64,000 bases of DNA from Cryptomeria japonica (GCF_030272615.1 NC_081406.1:396142439-396206438); one strand, 5' to 3'. Shown: positions 1 to 13,469, counted from the stretch's first letter. Numbers and translations: made by a program. The notes: generated from the letters alone by a model not told the origin.

Positions 1-2613
1 TTGATGTTATAATATCAAACATGAAGTTGCAACTAGGGACTAAGTAAAATTAAAGGTCTTTTTCTAATTCAAACCATTCAGCTTCCAAAAATTAATGGAA
101 CAAAATAAATTGATATGGAATTGAAGTGATAGGGTCACAAGCATTGATTAAAGATAGAGGTAAATTAGAGAGCCAAAATAACACCCATCATTTGGACTTT
201 GGGAACTCTTTAAAAATTAAAATGACAACCAATATAAATAATTAAGAACGTGATAAGAAAAAGTAATGATAGAGGAATGTAAGAAGAAACAAAGCACCGA
301 TGATGGAAGATCATTAAAATATGAAGTTAGGAAAGAAGAGGCAGTGTCGGTGAGTAGGAAACCAAGAGGGGATTCGCTGATGAAAATTGATCAATAATAG
401 AGTAGGAGTGTGTGATATGTGGATATATTGTCCCAAAAGAAAATGAAACAATTTTGTTGAGTATAAATTGTTATTAATTAATAGGAGGAGGGGTTGCAAT
501 TGGGAAATTAGAGTGCATCATGGGAGGCATTGTGGTTTCCTTCAAAGACACGTGTGTAGAATTTAGCAAAAGGAAATGCTTAAAGTAAGAGGTTGTAGGG
601 GAACCAAGAGAATATGGATGCATTGTGAGAATTAGAAAGGGAGTTTGTGTAATAAAAAAAGAACAAAGATCCCAAGCTTAAGGAAAAATGAAGTGATAAG
701 GGATTTGTGTTAAGTAAGATAAGAGAATTAAGGTAAATTGGAGATTAATGATTTGGAATTATCTCTAAGTAGTATATTTTATCCCTGAAAAAGGCCAATA
801 AAGTTTTAAGTTTTATGATATAAACTCATGCTTTGATTAATAAAATGGTAGTGGCAGAACTTTAAATTAATTGTGTTGCATCCAAAATTATATTGGAAAA
901 AACTTGATTGGTAACCTTGCAGTAGGTTTTCTCCTTAACGAGTTTTCTGCATGTATATTATGTGTTCATTATGTTTATCTATTTGCATGTTTATTATCTC
1001 TTTGTATGTGTTTCTATTTTTGTAATAGTTAATGATTTGTAAGAAAATTTGCACTAATTCCCCACTAGATTAGTGTTAGGAAGCATTGCTACACATTTGC
1101 TTCCTTTCAAGTAATAGGTAACAATTTCCTATATCAACCTAATGACATAAGTGAAAGTGCATTGTTAGCTTATTTAATTCTCCTTATTATGTTGCAACCA
1201 TTCTAAAGAGCAGGGGTTTGGATGCATGGCAGTGGAAATACCTAGGTGAGTACATTAGTTGTGACGATGTTCTTTTGGTTTTCATTATCTATGATCACAT
1301 AAAAAGGATGTCCCTTGATCTAACACTTGGTGGAAGAGATGTGCATTCTCCTCAAAACTATTACTTTGTATGGCACTGGCATTAGCACATTATGTATCTA
1401 GACTGGTAAACTTCATGGAATGAGAATCTAATGTGGCCTGCATAAATAGGGATTGTTATACATAATAGTTAATGTTGCTACATGACTTGGTTTAGTGATG
1501 ATGAAACTATATATCACTTTTTAATGTAGTCGGGTGTTACTTCTAAATGAAAATCTTGTATTTGGTCTCCTACATAAGCTTCATATTTTCCTTAATCATG
1601 ACCATGGCTTCAATCTTGAATGCATTACAAAATGATTTTACAAATTTATTTGATATTAATAAATTCATATTAGCAAGGACCAAAGGTGATAGTCTATTGA
1701 TGTAATTTATCACTTTGCATTACTTAAGAAGGTTCTCATGCAAACATGTAGTCTAGTCATGATTTTTTGGTGTATTCTTCCATTAACTTCTCTTTACACT
1801 AGCATTATTACTGGACCTTTATATATTTATCCTCATAATTCTTGAGGGGGTAAGGTTTCTCATGTAAAGTGATAAAAGAAGCATCACAAGATATAATTGG
1901 CTAGTGATCCCTATCACACTAAGTACTAAGTGATTACAACCAACAAGACACTAAAATGGATAGTTTTGGTGCTACAATGAAATGAAATAACTTGAAAAAG
2001 AGAACAATATAATAGGAAACATGATGTAAATTATTTATATTATTGATAATAATAAGCCACTTTGAGGGGGGGAATCCTCTAAAACTTTCCAAGGAGAATT
2101 TAATTTATAATATGATGCTAATAAATAACCATTACCTCCTATATATACTATATTGATACCATAGATGCTACCTAATCTAACTTACTGCCTTTATAAGACT
2201 ATATTAATTATCATATATCTTAATTAAGGGTTGTCATAGCCATAAATTAACTACTCATATCCCTATGCACACTATAGGTTTAAGAGAATAACATGCACGC
2301 ATTTACACAGGTGTTGTCCTTGATGAAGATCAATTATGTATTATGTATAACACAAAATCTTCATCTTTCCATGTAGAAAATTCTACAAGAAAATATTTTC
2401 ATTTAATGAGATACTATATGATTTTCCAATTCCTTAACTTCTTCATATATGTCTACAAAATTAACTAAGGCTCCAAGATGGATCATCCCTTTGCATCTAT
2501 CTTATGGAGAAATATTTATGTTATAATTTTGTGATGATCTATTTAACTCTTTATTCTATTATACATTTTTTCCTTGTTCTCTTTATTGGTGTTAAATATA
2601 TTCTTCCATTGTT
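1..2613. other. AT-rich stretch with no recognised gene
   Basis: I see no protein motif, RNA gene or paired terminal repeat in this stretch. Short open frames here are at the length expected by chance in AT-rich DNA. The last 50 bases contain two similar words (from about 2573 and 2612, reading TTGTTCTCTTT then A/GTTGGTG), the second of which runs into the start of the LTR at 2619. Confidence 0.6.
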
Positions 2614-2618
2614 CTCTT

Positions 2619-3079
2619 TGTTGGTGTAATTAATTATTCATCATAGGTATTATTACACCTTACTTAAGTTTACTTAGGATAATGCATTTCATAGTAGTTT
2701 GGGTATGAGACACTTGGGTGTTTGTGCCACATTGGGATAGTGTGTGTAGGAGAATTTCCACCTTTTATGGTGTGATCTTGTTGTTACATTCCACCTTCAG
2801 TGGGTGATCCACCTCTTGTGGAATATTATATTCTTTCTCCTACCTACCACACCTATTTCCTACCTACCCTTGTTTCTTATTGAGCCACATGTAATGTTTG
2901 TGTGCTCACATATCCATATAGCCTTTCCTATATAAGCAAGCTCATATTCATTGTATGCAACGAGTGATGATCTAGTTGATTAGTATTTTCATCTTGATAG
3001 AATATAGTTTATTCCTATCATACATTTTGTCTGTCTATTGTACTATTCATTGAGCTCTTGATCTTGGCAAAATCTCACA
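2619..3079 (+). repeat. 5' LTR of copia-type element (461 bp)
   Basis: Direct repeat of 6941-7401, of equal length (461 bp) and differing by scattered substitutions. It has TG...CA termini. TATATAAGCAAG near 2930 is a plausible TATA box, matched in the 3' copy by TATATAACGAGG. Confidence 0.9.
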
Positions 3080-3091
3080 TGGTATCAGAGC
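3080..3091 (+). other. Primer binding site, Met-tRNA type
   Basis: TGGTATCAGAGC lies immediately after the LTR. It is the usual 12-nt complement of the initiator methionine tRNA 3' end in plant copia elements. Confidence 0.9.
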
Positions 3092-4504
3092 CTAAAGGGC
3101 TTCTTTGATTTGTCTTGGAGAGACATTTTTGGAGGCTTCAAATTTCTGATCTAGGGAAGTACTAGTTTTGGGGGTGTCGTACAACAATTTGGACATCACG
3201 TTTGCATCGAGGAGGTTGTTTCCATGAATTTTGAGTATAAAGTCGGCCTATTTTGGTGAAAAAAAAAAATTCGCCAATTTTGCTATAGGTATGGATTTTC
3301 GGAATTTTTTTTTATAAAAAAAGCATGTGTTTTTAAAATATATATATATATATATTTGGGGGGTCCGCACACCCCCCCATACTCTGTCTCACTTGCAGCT
3401 TTGTGCAGGGTCGTACCTTGTGCAAGTTCGTGCTCTTCATCGGTAGCTTTTTCGACGTTCTTTGCTCCTCCGACTGGTCACCGTTTCCCCCACCGACGAC
3501 CCTTCCTCCCAACCCCGGCCCTTTCGATTGTCGTTAGCCACCGGTGACCTGTAGACTCCCGCTGCCGACCACCACCGATGACCTACCGACCACTAATGAC
3601 GACCTTCTAACCCCTGTCATCCACCCTCTCAAACATGTTGGTTCTTCCACATAGACCACCACGTAGGCCCGCCAGCTCACCTGCTAGTCAGCACTCCGTA
3701 CAATGTCACCTGTACCACCATGTCAGCTTGGTCAGTGCCACTATATTGTTCGTATTGTACGTACGCCAAATGGGAAGGGAGGCAATTTTTTTTTGATGAC
3801 CAGATGGGCATCAAATATAAGCCCATCATTTTCTGATGTCTGCACCACGTCAGCAGTATTTTGAAATTTTTTGATCCCCTCTTCATTTGGCTTTTTGATT
3901 TTGCAGTCCAACTTTAGGAGGCCGTATCTTGCTCATTTTTGCTCCTTTTTTGAGGCAATTTTTTTGAAATGGGCTATAATTTTGTGCTCTTTGCAATGGT
4001 GAAGGAATTTTTTGATTTTAATAGACGGATTTTTCAGAAATTGCAGATCGTCATAACTGTACCTATTGAATCCCCAATTTTGCAACTTCAAAGGCTTCAT
4101 TTGGGGTCATATGACCTCCTTTTCAGGTGCCATTTTTTTTAAAGTGTATAATTTTTTGTCTACTTTCATAATTTGCCATTAGTTTGCAATGATTTTGAGT
4201 AGAAATTGTACTTTCAATATTTGGTCATTTTTGGCCTATTTGGTACTTTCATTTTGCTTGGATCTCAGTTTAGATCACTTGAAGTATTTGTTGAAGTATT
4301 TTATAGCCTATTTGAGGCATTTGTAAAATTGAAATCAAAAGTCCATCTTGTCTTGTTTTGCAAGTGGCCCATTGTATACGCCCTAAGTATAAAGTGCCAA
4401 ATCACCATTTTTGGGGGGGGAGGGGGTTCTTGATTGAGTAATTTGGGGGGGGTGTCTTGTGTGATTGTGCCTCTCTCTATCTTGTTTTTTTTCATTTTGG
4501 TGCT
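3092..4504 (+). other. Untranslated leader of the copia-type element
   Basis: About 1.4 kb between primer site and Gag start. It contains a C-rich block (about 3356-3680) unlike the AT-rich surroundings, a short TA run near 3342, and G runs at about 4413-4426 and 4444-4452. No conserved protein is visible. The short open frames here are not supported. Confidence 0.6.
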
Positions 4505-5774
4505 ATGGGTTCTCCTAAATTTCCACTTTTAACTCCTCATAATTATGCTTCATGGAAGATTAAGTCTTGGAGTAAACTAATGGAAAAAGGACTCATTCAT
4601 TATGTAAATGGAACTATTACAACATCATTTGATCCTAAGGCTGATCCTAATGCTCAAATTGAATGGCTCACTAAGAATGCTATGGCACTTGGAACTTTGA
4701 GAAAGTATGTATCAGATGACCTTTATTTTCATATTGAGAAGTGTACAACAATTAAAGAGGCTTGGGATATTTTTGAGAAATTGTATGGTCAAGTTGATAA
4801 GATTAAGGGCTACAAGCTTAATAGTGAACTCACAACATTGGATCCCAAGGATTTTGATACAATCCAATATTATGTCACAAAGGCAATTGAGCTAAGAGCA
4901 AAGCTAAAGAATTGTGGAATTGACAAAAAGGATGCTTAATTGGTTTATAACTTGTTGGAAAAGCTTCCTTCAAAGTATGCATCCTTTGTATCTAGCTTTC
5001 ACACCCATAGGTTAGCTCAAGGTTCCTCATACACTTCTCCCTCATTTGGTTCATTCATGGAGATGTTGATACTTGATCAATCTAAGTTGACCAAGATGGG
5101 GATTCTCAAATCTTCAAAGTCACAAGCTTTGGTCGCTAACAAAGGGAATCAAAGCAATCAAGGAAAAGGGAAGAATCAAAAGTAACCTAAGTAAAAACCA
5201 CAACAAGATGGAGCACAATCATCCTCTCCACAACAAGGTGATTCACCATTCTCACCTAAGAGGAAATCATATAAGGACAATCTTTTTTGTGGATATTGCA
5301 AGAAGTTAGGACATGATGAACAACATTGTTACATGAAGGATATTGATGAGTTGAAGAATCTTCTTGAGAAGAAAAAAATCAACCTACCTTCTAGAATGTC
5401 TACATTGGCTTCTTCTTCCAAGGATAAAGGAAAGGATCACTCTTTTGGGACAAATAAAGGAAAGGGACAAGCTCTTTGTGGTACTACAAGTCATGATTCG
5501 GGGATATGGCTTCTATATTCAGGGGCTTCTCATCATATGGAATCTTTGCAGTCTATGTTTTCTACATTTGAGCCTCGCCATATGCCACATATTTTGATGG
5601 GCAATCATACATACATGGATGTGATTGGGAAATGATTTATTGCCATTGGGGATAACTCCTTCAATGATATGTTGTGTGTACCCCATTTGACAAACAATCT
5701 TCTTTCCATCTATCAAATCACACATGGGGAAACTAGGAAAACTGTGGAGTTCACACCTGATTCAATTATCATTA
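4505..5774 (+). pseudogene. Copia-type Gag and aspartic protease, decayed
   Basis: Reading starts at ATG 4505 (MGSPKFPLLTPHNYASWK), a typical copia Gag N-terminus with the LTP.NY..W motif. The UBN2-type Gag core follows (WD.FEKLYG; LNSELTTL). A zinc knuckle lies near 5289-5330: CGYCKKLGHDEQHC, the CX2CX4HX4C pattern. Next comes the protease with WLLYSGASHHM. Copia proteases read WLLDSGAS, so the catalytic Asp is Tyr here. The protease tail CVPHLTNNLLS is present in another frame after 5635. In-frame stops at 4937-4939 and 5183-5185, and frameshifts near 5635 and 5775, make the copy non-functional. In life Gag would form the particle and package the RNA. Confidence 0.85.
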
Positions 5775-6602
5775 GACTTGGAGACTAGAGCTATCATTGC
5801 AACTGGGGTGGTTGATAATGCATCTTGGTTGTACTCTTTTTCACATTTTGGGCCTAATAATGAGGTTGATTCTTCCTATGTTGATGATTCAGATTTTGAG
5901 GAGAACTTTGGGTACTTGAACTTGGGGATTCTCACATGTGACCACATTCTTGAGCCTTGTATTTCATCTCCTCCTATTGATATCACATCACCTATTGCAC
6001 CTGATGATGCAGCTAGCGCGACAATTTTTCCTTCTTGTGATTTAGTGTAGTAGGACATTTCATGTCTTCCAGCTTCAGTCCATTGGGATGACTACTTGAC
6101 AGACACTGCAGGTTTGTTTGTGGAGTCCTACATTGAATATTTGGGAGACATTATTGATGACATTGATCTTCTCTTTGATGAAGACAATCCTTCTTTGATT
6201 GTTGCGAGGGAACACTCTGACCCTCTTGTGCATTCTCTACATGATCATTCTTTTGTGGTTGATATGATTGTGGATACTTTTGTATAATAGTTGGAGGAGG
6301 TCTCTTTATGTTTAGAGGAGACATGTGATTCTTTGGATATTGTTCTACATTCATCTCCTCTAGATCTTGGAGTTCCTTTTTCAGCAGTGTGGAGCAGTTT
6401 ACCACCTTTGGAGGGGGTATCCTTCAACATTGACATGGGGACACTTGAGCAGTTTTCAGAGATTCCATTCATCATGAGTATTTTTCCTACATCTTCCCTT
6501 CATGATTGGGGAGACTTCATGGATACACCTTTGGTTTTGTTTCTTCCTAAGGGGAGGAATGTTGTTCGACATTCGTGGAGTAGTTTCTTCATACATCATT
6601 GA
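5775..6602 (+). pseudogene. Unknown acidic frame replacing copia pol
   Basis: One reading frame runs from 5775 to 6602 with internal stops at about 6048 and 6285. It begins with DLETRAIIATGVVDNASWLY, which is the segment between protease and integrase in normal copia polyproteins (ATG.V....LY.F). It then leaves the copia pattern: the expected WH.R.GH zinc-binding start of integrase never appears. The rest is rich in Asp, Glu, Ser and Pro and has no motif I recognise. It was probably fused to Gag-protease as one polyprotein. Function unknown. It could be a structural or regulatory protein specific to this non-autonomous family, or merely drifted sequence, although the shared frame over 800 bp argues against pure noise. 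Confidence 0.6.
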
Positions 6603-6940
6603 GCTTCTATCATTGGTGAAAATTCTACATTGAGGGGGGCTTCCTAGCTTCTCTTCTTCTCTCATATGGGGGGGAATTTTTCCTCACATGGGGTTTTGTC
6701 CTTTACATACTTTTATGAGAGTTCTTTGTATATGGTTTTCATCTCCCTTTTGGGGGAGGGTTTTTTCCATTGGGTTTTTCTCTCTTTCCCCACTTTTTGA
6801 GAGATTTCATTGCATTGGTTTGTATGCATTTGCATTTGTACATGGGTACCTAACATGGCCTAGTAGTGGGGACCCATCTTGCATTGCTTAGTTGTATTGT
6901 AGACTTAAGTGCATTCCCCTAAGTTGCACTTAAATGGGGG
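6603..6940 (+). other. 3' untranslated region and polypurine tract
   Basis: G-rich, T-rich non-coding stretch containing several GGGG runs. The last bases, TAAATGGGGG (6931-6940), abut the 3' LTR and are the polypurine tract for plus-strand priming. Confidence 0.75.
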
Positions 6941-7401
6941 TGTTGGTGTAATTAATTATTCATCATGGATATTATTACACCTTACTTAAGTTTACTTAGG
7001 ATAATGCATTTCATAGTAGTTTGGGTATGAGACACTTGGGTGTTTGTTCCACATTGGGATAGTGTGTGTAGGAGAATTTCCACCTTTTATGGTGTGATCT
7101 TGTTGTTACATTCCACCTTCGGTGGGTGATCCACCTCATGTGGAATATTATATTGTTTCTCCTACCTACCACACCTATTTCCTATCTACCCTTTTTTCTT
7201 ATTAAGCCACATGCCATGTTTGTGTGCTCACATATCCATATAGTCTTGCCTATATAACGAGGCTCATATTCATTGCATGCAACACTTGATGATCCAGTTG
7301 ATCAGTATTTTCATCTTGATAGAATACAATTTATTCCTATCATATATTTTGTCTCTCTATTGTACTTTCCATTGAGCTCTTGATCTTGGCAAAATCTCAC
7401 A
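6941..7401 (+). repeat. 3' LTR of copia-type element (461 bp)
   Basis: Direct repeat of 2619-3079 with TGTTGG...TCACA termini, followed by CTATT, the right-hand target duplication. Confidence 0.9.
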
Positions 7402-7406
7402 CTATT

Positions 7407-7927
7407 GATTCAAAAAAGAGGCAAAGGATGGTAGATGGTACCCTAGCACTGATTAAATATCCTAATCAATATCTCTTTTGGGAAATAATCTTTTTGGATT
7501 ATCTCTTAAAATAGCTTACAAAAAATTATGATTTATGAATATTTGACTATTTCACTTCCAATAATAGTAATTGAGTCATGCCCTTATCTATCCCATTGTT
7601 AAGAATCTTTTGCATTGGTGCAATCTTACCATCTATAAATACTTTACATGTGGCCCCCTTAGTTCAAATTTTACCCTTTAAGGAAAAAACATGTGAACAA
7701 CTCCTATAAATTTATCTCAATTGTTCCTAAAGTATTGAAGCATTGGACTCCCAAAAAATTAATTGTTCCTGTGATACTATAAGTTGACTAAATTTTTCAT
7801 GATTTGTAAAAACTCGTTAAGTATAAACTTATACTACTAGAATAAAGGAGTGACAATTATTGGTTAAGTTTGATCTTATTGATTGCACAATGCCAAAATG
7901 TTATCCATTTAACAATTCATTTTCATT
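7407..7927. other. Spacer with no recognised feature
   Basis: AT-rich sequence between two LTR elements. No frame, motif or repeat partner seen. Confidence 0.6.
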
Positions 7928-10900
7928 GGACCTGTTGGTTCCCAAAACCACTAATTGGAAATCCTAGAGTTTTGCCAAATCTCCCACTGATTTCTCAATC
8001 AGCCTTGGCCAACGAACAAGAATGGTCAAAAACCAAATTCCTCTGCACTTTAGGCTCCACTAGACCTAGGTAGGTATACCTTAATCTCCAAAGCACAAAC
8101 AGATTTCTTTATAGTGAATTTAAACTTATCAATTTGGTTATTTGCAGGAATGGCAAAATGTTTCCTGCAACAATGCTTTATTATGTGCTTTTAACTTGCT
8201 TTAATCAGAAAACTTAAATGTAATTAGTAGTGAATGAATTCTTATAAAAGAATGTTGTTGGAACCTTAAGTAATTATGAAGAAACAATACTAATAGTAAT
8301 AAGAAGTATGTTTCCCTCATGAGGACCTTATGCACACCAAATTTACTCATAGAAAATAGACCAGTGCCTTATCTAACAATTTATATGTTACTTAGTGGAC
8401 GAATATTTGCAATCAACTTTGGAGGCAGTTTAAAAAACTTACAAATATAAAAGACTCTTAACGCAATGGTTGCATTATGTGTTGCAAGAATAACAAAAAC
8501 AATTATGTTTCCTACACAACAACATGTGATGGCACACTGCAACAAATCTTAATTAGATTTATCCAAAGAACTTGATTCATCAATACGATGTAAGATAAAA
8601 TGATCTGAAGATAAAGACAACAAATCTTATATTAATTTTGGAATAAAATGGTATACAAAAGTTTCAGACTCACAGGTACTTCATGATATACTTGACTGCA
8701 CAAAATGACTTTTCATTTCTACAAACCTATTTTACATAACATTACTAGTCCCAACAGACCATCTGTAAGATAGGAGTTTTTCCTTATTCCATTCTCCTTC
8801 CTATATACAAAAATGATTCCTAATACATATGCGACTCAAAAGGCACAAATGCAAGGATACACCCTTTCATTAATACAAACTAAAGCTGATAAAAACCTAA
8901 CTAATAACTCCCTAACTTCTATAACAACTAACAATATTACAAAACACAATACAATTGACACAAGTTAACTTTGGCCATCCAAGACCAAACCACATTTTTG
9001 AATATGCCAAAGGTAGGCCTCATCCTTGTAAGTGTTGGAGTTGAAGATGATATCCTGCACTGCCATCTCTATAGTCACAAAATTTTCCAACTAATCCACT
9101 ATCTCTGTCATGTCTAAGGTGTCAGCCCATGCAATACCCAAGGAAGCATTAAGTAATGACTGACATTCTGTATCCATGCATTCATGTCCTTAATCTACCC
9201 TATTTCATCCATCACCTTTGGAATACCGTGCTGCACAATTTCCTGACAATCATCATATTCAACCTTCAAGGCTGCATCAAACTTCTCATGTTTTTTCATT
9301 AGTCTCTGGATTTTTTCAATAATAGCATTGTTTGTCTGAACAACCTTCTTGTCCTGCTAGAGCATATGTAATATGTCAAAAACTCTCTTATGTGACAAAC
9401 TATTATGCATATTCTTCTGGTAAACTATCCAAAAGTCTTCAAGAACTCCATTTAATTTTTCAAATCTCTTTAATAGTAAGACACATGTTGTGTATGCCCT
9501 TATGTTCTGCATTCTCTCCTTCAACTTCTTGTTTTCTTTATGCAATTCCTCGCACTTCTTCTTTAGTTTTGATTCAACTACTATTTGGGGTACACATTGG
9601 CCTCTACTTCTCAAGAGTTCTTCATACAATGACTTGTATTTCCCTGTCTCTCTTGCCAACATCTTCATTTGTGCCTTATTTAATTTGGAAATGTCAATTC
9701 CCATATCTGTTGTGACCATGGGATCCACTTCACCAACCTTTAACTTCAGCATGTGACCGAAGGCCTTGTCCACATCTATAATCTTAGGCCTCTTATTTGG
9801 AGGATAGAAGGCCCACAAAAGAATATCCTCATCATCTTAATCATATCTTCATCCAATGAAAATATCATTTATGCCTTGAATGTCTAACTTGAATTCTTCC
9901 TTATGTGAATGCAATAGGCTATCAAAAATAAAGGATGCACTAAGATCCGAGCCTGGAGAGAAAATGATCCTTGCCTCTACAAGAAGATGCCTTCCCCTTT
10001 TCAGGGGTCATGCCTTTTAATTCTGCATTAATCTCTGCCTTCATCTTTCTAAGCATCTCTGCCTCATTTTCTAGTGTCACATCTTGCATTGCTTCACTTA
10101 ACCTCTTTCCTTTAAAATGATATAAGGACTTAAACTTCTTTGACCTAATAAACTCATCATATGACACAAAATATGTATGCTCATTTAGCCTAACATCCAG
10201 ATTAGCATTCATCATTGCAATGATTTGGTCTTGAGCTTTAGGTTCTTCTTCCTTAGTAGGCATTTCAAATCCTTAAATAGACTCATTCTCACCTAATTCA
10301 CTTTCAACTTCTTCTTCATCCATCTCTTGCAGTCTCTGTCTTTTTTCTTCCAATTTCTGATTTAAATCTTGAAAAATTTGCAGGGCTTATTAAGACTCCT
10401 TGTTTTTGAAGATATCCAAGGCTTCAACATGCTCATGAAAATAATCACCAAGATTTTGCTTTTTTCTGCTCTGGTGTATATAGCCCTCTGGGTCATAATT
10501 TTTTTTGCTTGCATGCTCATAGAGATTATAATCTTCTATTAACCTCCTGTCAATAACTTCATATGCCTTTGTGGATACAATGGTGAAATCACCAAAATGA
10601 AGAGTCCCAGGTAAAAAGACTTTCTTGTGGGCACCCCCAAAATGATGTGCATTAGAGACAGTCATTTGTCGCACAATCTCTAGGTAAGCAGTTCGATCTA
10701 GTGCAAACTTTGGTAGCACATAGGGAGCACCTTTGAATCCAAAAATCCTAACATATGTGAAGTCTTGGCATACATACAAATCACCCCAATTATGATTCAC
10801 CCTTGTATCTCCATGCTCATGGGGTCTAAGGAATCTTTTAATTTCTTCAATGATCCATCACAAGAAATCCCAAAAGCTTTGTATAATGGTTGAACAAAAA

Positions 10901-11845
10901 ACTCCTCAAATTTGACATAATGAGATCTCATGAACCGAGAATCCCACAGTGATACCCACAACTACACTGGTTGCTCCTGCCCATATTTATCATGAACATT
11001 TAATTTCAATTCTTTAGGCCACAACCCCTTGGGTCATCTATAAAACAAGATAATATGCATCAACAATAAATAGGACTTAAAATATTTGTCAAGGTTATTC
11101 TGAAGGCTTAAGAAACCCTCATGCATCTTCTTGACAATGTAGGCAACATAATCAAATTGTCTTGGCTCATGCATTTGTGTATCTGCAACAATTACCAAAG
11201 GTCCTATTTGAGCCACATCTGGAACCTCAACTCCTCCCACTTGACCACATGCCATATATGTATACTGCAGATACTGTCTGAAAATGTTGATGTCAAACAA
11301 GGGCTCGTCTTCATCTGTCAACTTCCCTTTCTTAGCCCTATGTATGGCCAAATTCCACCCATTGTATATAGTGTCCATCTTTGTATATTCTTCTTCCAGT
11401 TTCTCAAAAGACAGAGGCACATCAGATTCAAAACCAAGACCAAAAACCTCATGAATGGTAGCTACTAGTATATGGATGAATGCATCGCCATTTGGTAATT
11501 GGATACATCTTTTTGTGGAATTATAAGCCCTAGCCAGTGTTTTCATCAATTGAATATTTACAAAGACATTAGGGATGACTAGTTTACCTAATCTAGTTGT
11601 CCATGGGTTTGAGGTTGGGGTCAGCTTTCTCCTTCATGAATAATAATATAAGAACAATTTATGGCCTCTAACTCTGGTCCAGACATCACCAATTTCCTTA
11701 AAATCATCTTCCAGCTAGTCACTGACAGGCAAACTAGCCTTAGATCTTCGGGACTTAGCTCCTGGTGAGCTCATCTAGTCAATCATGTCTTGATTTAACT
11801 TCCACTTCTGTGCAATTTCTCTACCTTTAGACTTCTTTGAGGAAC

Positions 11846-13298
11846 TGATGCAGAGGTAAGCAGCAGTAGGGTGATAAACCCACACACTCTCACTCTTAGA
11901 TCTTACAATGCCTATGCTTCCTCTTAAGGTCTCAATCCACTCCAATATGAAATAGGTTCTTAACCTTGTCTAGGGATGGTAGAAAACTCCCATGCCCTCC
12001 TTATGACTCACTAAGACCTTCCACAACAATGTTTTGAGAAACAAGATTGGGTATTGGTCTTTGGGGCTTAAATAGATCTACCAGCTAGTAGCCCTGTTTT
12101 GCTGCTTTTTGGGATTTTCCTCCAAATTATGCCAAACAAACCACCAAAAACATTTGGGTTCCAGATACCCTTTTGGGACTACTATCAAATTCCAAAATAT
12201 TAGACTTCTAACCTATTCCTGCACTCTTCAACACCTACTTGGTTCTCAGGCCTAATTGATCAAGTTAGGTCTATTTTACAAAGGAAGTGTGTATGAATGG
12301 GGTCACAAGAAGATTCTAACTCTTTAGTAGGATTATTCTATATCCCAATGTGCCCAATCCAAAAATTTACACTTCAGTTCATCATTCTTAATTGTGTACA
12401 GAATGAATTCATTTCTAGGCTAATCTAAACCCTCAAACAGTTTAGACTAGGGCTTGGTGGTAGGATTACCAAACCAACTCCTTTACTCTTTCCCCTTTGG
12501 AATATTAGAGTAAATGCCTCTAAATTTAATTCTACCAATAGTCATTGAATCTCAATGGGTAGATTGCAAGTTAGGGCTCCATTTGCATTGTAACCCTTGA
12601 AAATTGAGGGTTTCAGATCTGCAGAGAGTAAACCTCTTGTAACTTCCTCCAAATTCCACTTCAAGAGAACAAATCAAGTTCATTCAAAATATGATTAAGG
12701 GAACTTTCCAATTAACTCAGTGTTTCATCACAAGATTTCACACCCTGTACGAACAATACAGAAAATTGTCACTGTTATGGCAAAACCAAATTTGTTCTAT
12801 TCACTTTCTCCACCAAACTTTACAAAAATCTCCAACGACCTTCCCAATGGTTTTTCAAAAATATATAGACCCTTCAAAACATCCATAACCAACTTTTGCA
12901 TAGTTATGAACGTTGGAGGGGTAGTTGGCATCCTACCAGCAACTTTTCAAAGTTGCTTGACAACAAAATGCAGCATTTTTGCAACTTGGACAATATTGGA
13001 AAATTAAGAACTTAGACCTTATGGGAACATCTTGAAGGTCATTATTTGACTCCAAACACCTAAGAATACATCCTAGACCTATCAACACTAAAATCCAAAT
13101 TCCAAGCCTTCATGGTCTAATAGACCTCTAGGTTTATATGCTCACCTAAGAGATTATTAACCATACAAATAGGCATTTTATTACATCAAGGGTGATCTTT
13201 GAGATATAACTCATTATTGCAACAAAACAAACACAAGACACTCACTAGACACCCCTAAGCCATGAAAACACTGTGAAAAGTAGAGGTGCCCTGCACAA
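11846..13298 (-). repeat. 3' LTR of nested chromovirus (1453 bp)
   Basis: Direct repeat of 17260-18711. The plus-strand left end is TGATGCAGAG. Just outside its right edge the minus strand reads GGCTCGGGGAGTA, the polypurine tract. Matching open frames inside both LTRs (around 12700-12900 and 18100-18300) are short, overlapping and not supported as genes. Confidence 0.88.
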
Positions 13299-13319
13299 TA
13301 CTCCCCGAGCCAAAGAAAC

Positions 13320-13469
13320 TCAAGTCCCTTGAGTTGGAATGTCTACAAATTTAGTTCCTATCTTCTCAATGGCCTTAGAAGTCATCCATGTAGCATCTTC
13401 TAAAGGTTGATTCCTCCATTTGACTAAGTTCTCCAGGTAAGTTTTCCTCCTTGTTTGCTTGTTGACCCT
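13320..13469 (-). pseudogene. Chromodomain of chromovirus integrase
   Basis: Read in a frame different from the preceding integrase piece: RRKTYLENLVKWRNQPLEDA followed by TWM, then a short tail to TGA at 13320-13322. The order YL.(V/I)KW, then ..EDATW, is the chromodomain signature at the C-terminus of chromovirus integrases. This domain directs insertion toward particular chromatin. A frameshift near 13470 separates it from the upstream reading. All the aromatic positions expected (Y, W, W) are visible. Confidence 0.8.

Larger units (their letters stand above)
2619..7401 (+). mobile_element. Non-autonomous copia-type LTR element, gag-protease only
   Basis: Complete 4783-bp LTR retrotransposon. 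Both LTRs begin TGTTGGTGT and end TCTCACA. The 5' LTR is followed directly by TGGTATCAGAGC, the primer site for initiator Met-tRNA, and the 3' LTR is preceded by a polypurine tract ending AAATGGGGG. Flanking pentamers CTCTT (2614-2618) and CTATT (7402-7406) are a target duplication with one mismatch. The inside carries copia-style Gag, one CCHC zinc knuckle and an aspartic protease region, but no integrase, reverse transcriptase or RNase H. An unknown frame occupies that place. This fits the published class of non-autonomous elements with a Gag gene only (TR-GAG). It would need enzymes from a related autonomous element. Stops and frameshifts show this copy is dead. Confidence 0.88.

Noticed and set aside
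2571-2640. Similar words around the left end of the copia-type LTR as a second LTR fragment
   Set aside because: Only about 22 bases are alike, and similarity does not extend into the LTR. The normal ends and target site explain the boundary better.
12691-13007. Open frames within the chromovirus LTR (also at 18097-18312)
   Set aside because: The same DNA gives two overlapping frames of similar length, and the codons show no protein pattern. Repeated presence is due to the LTR duplication.
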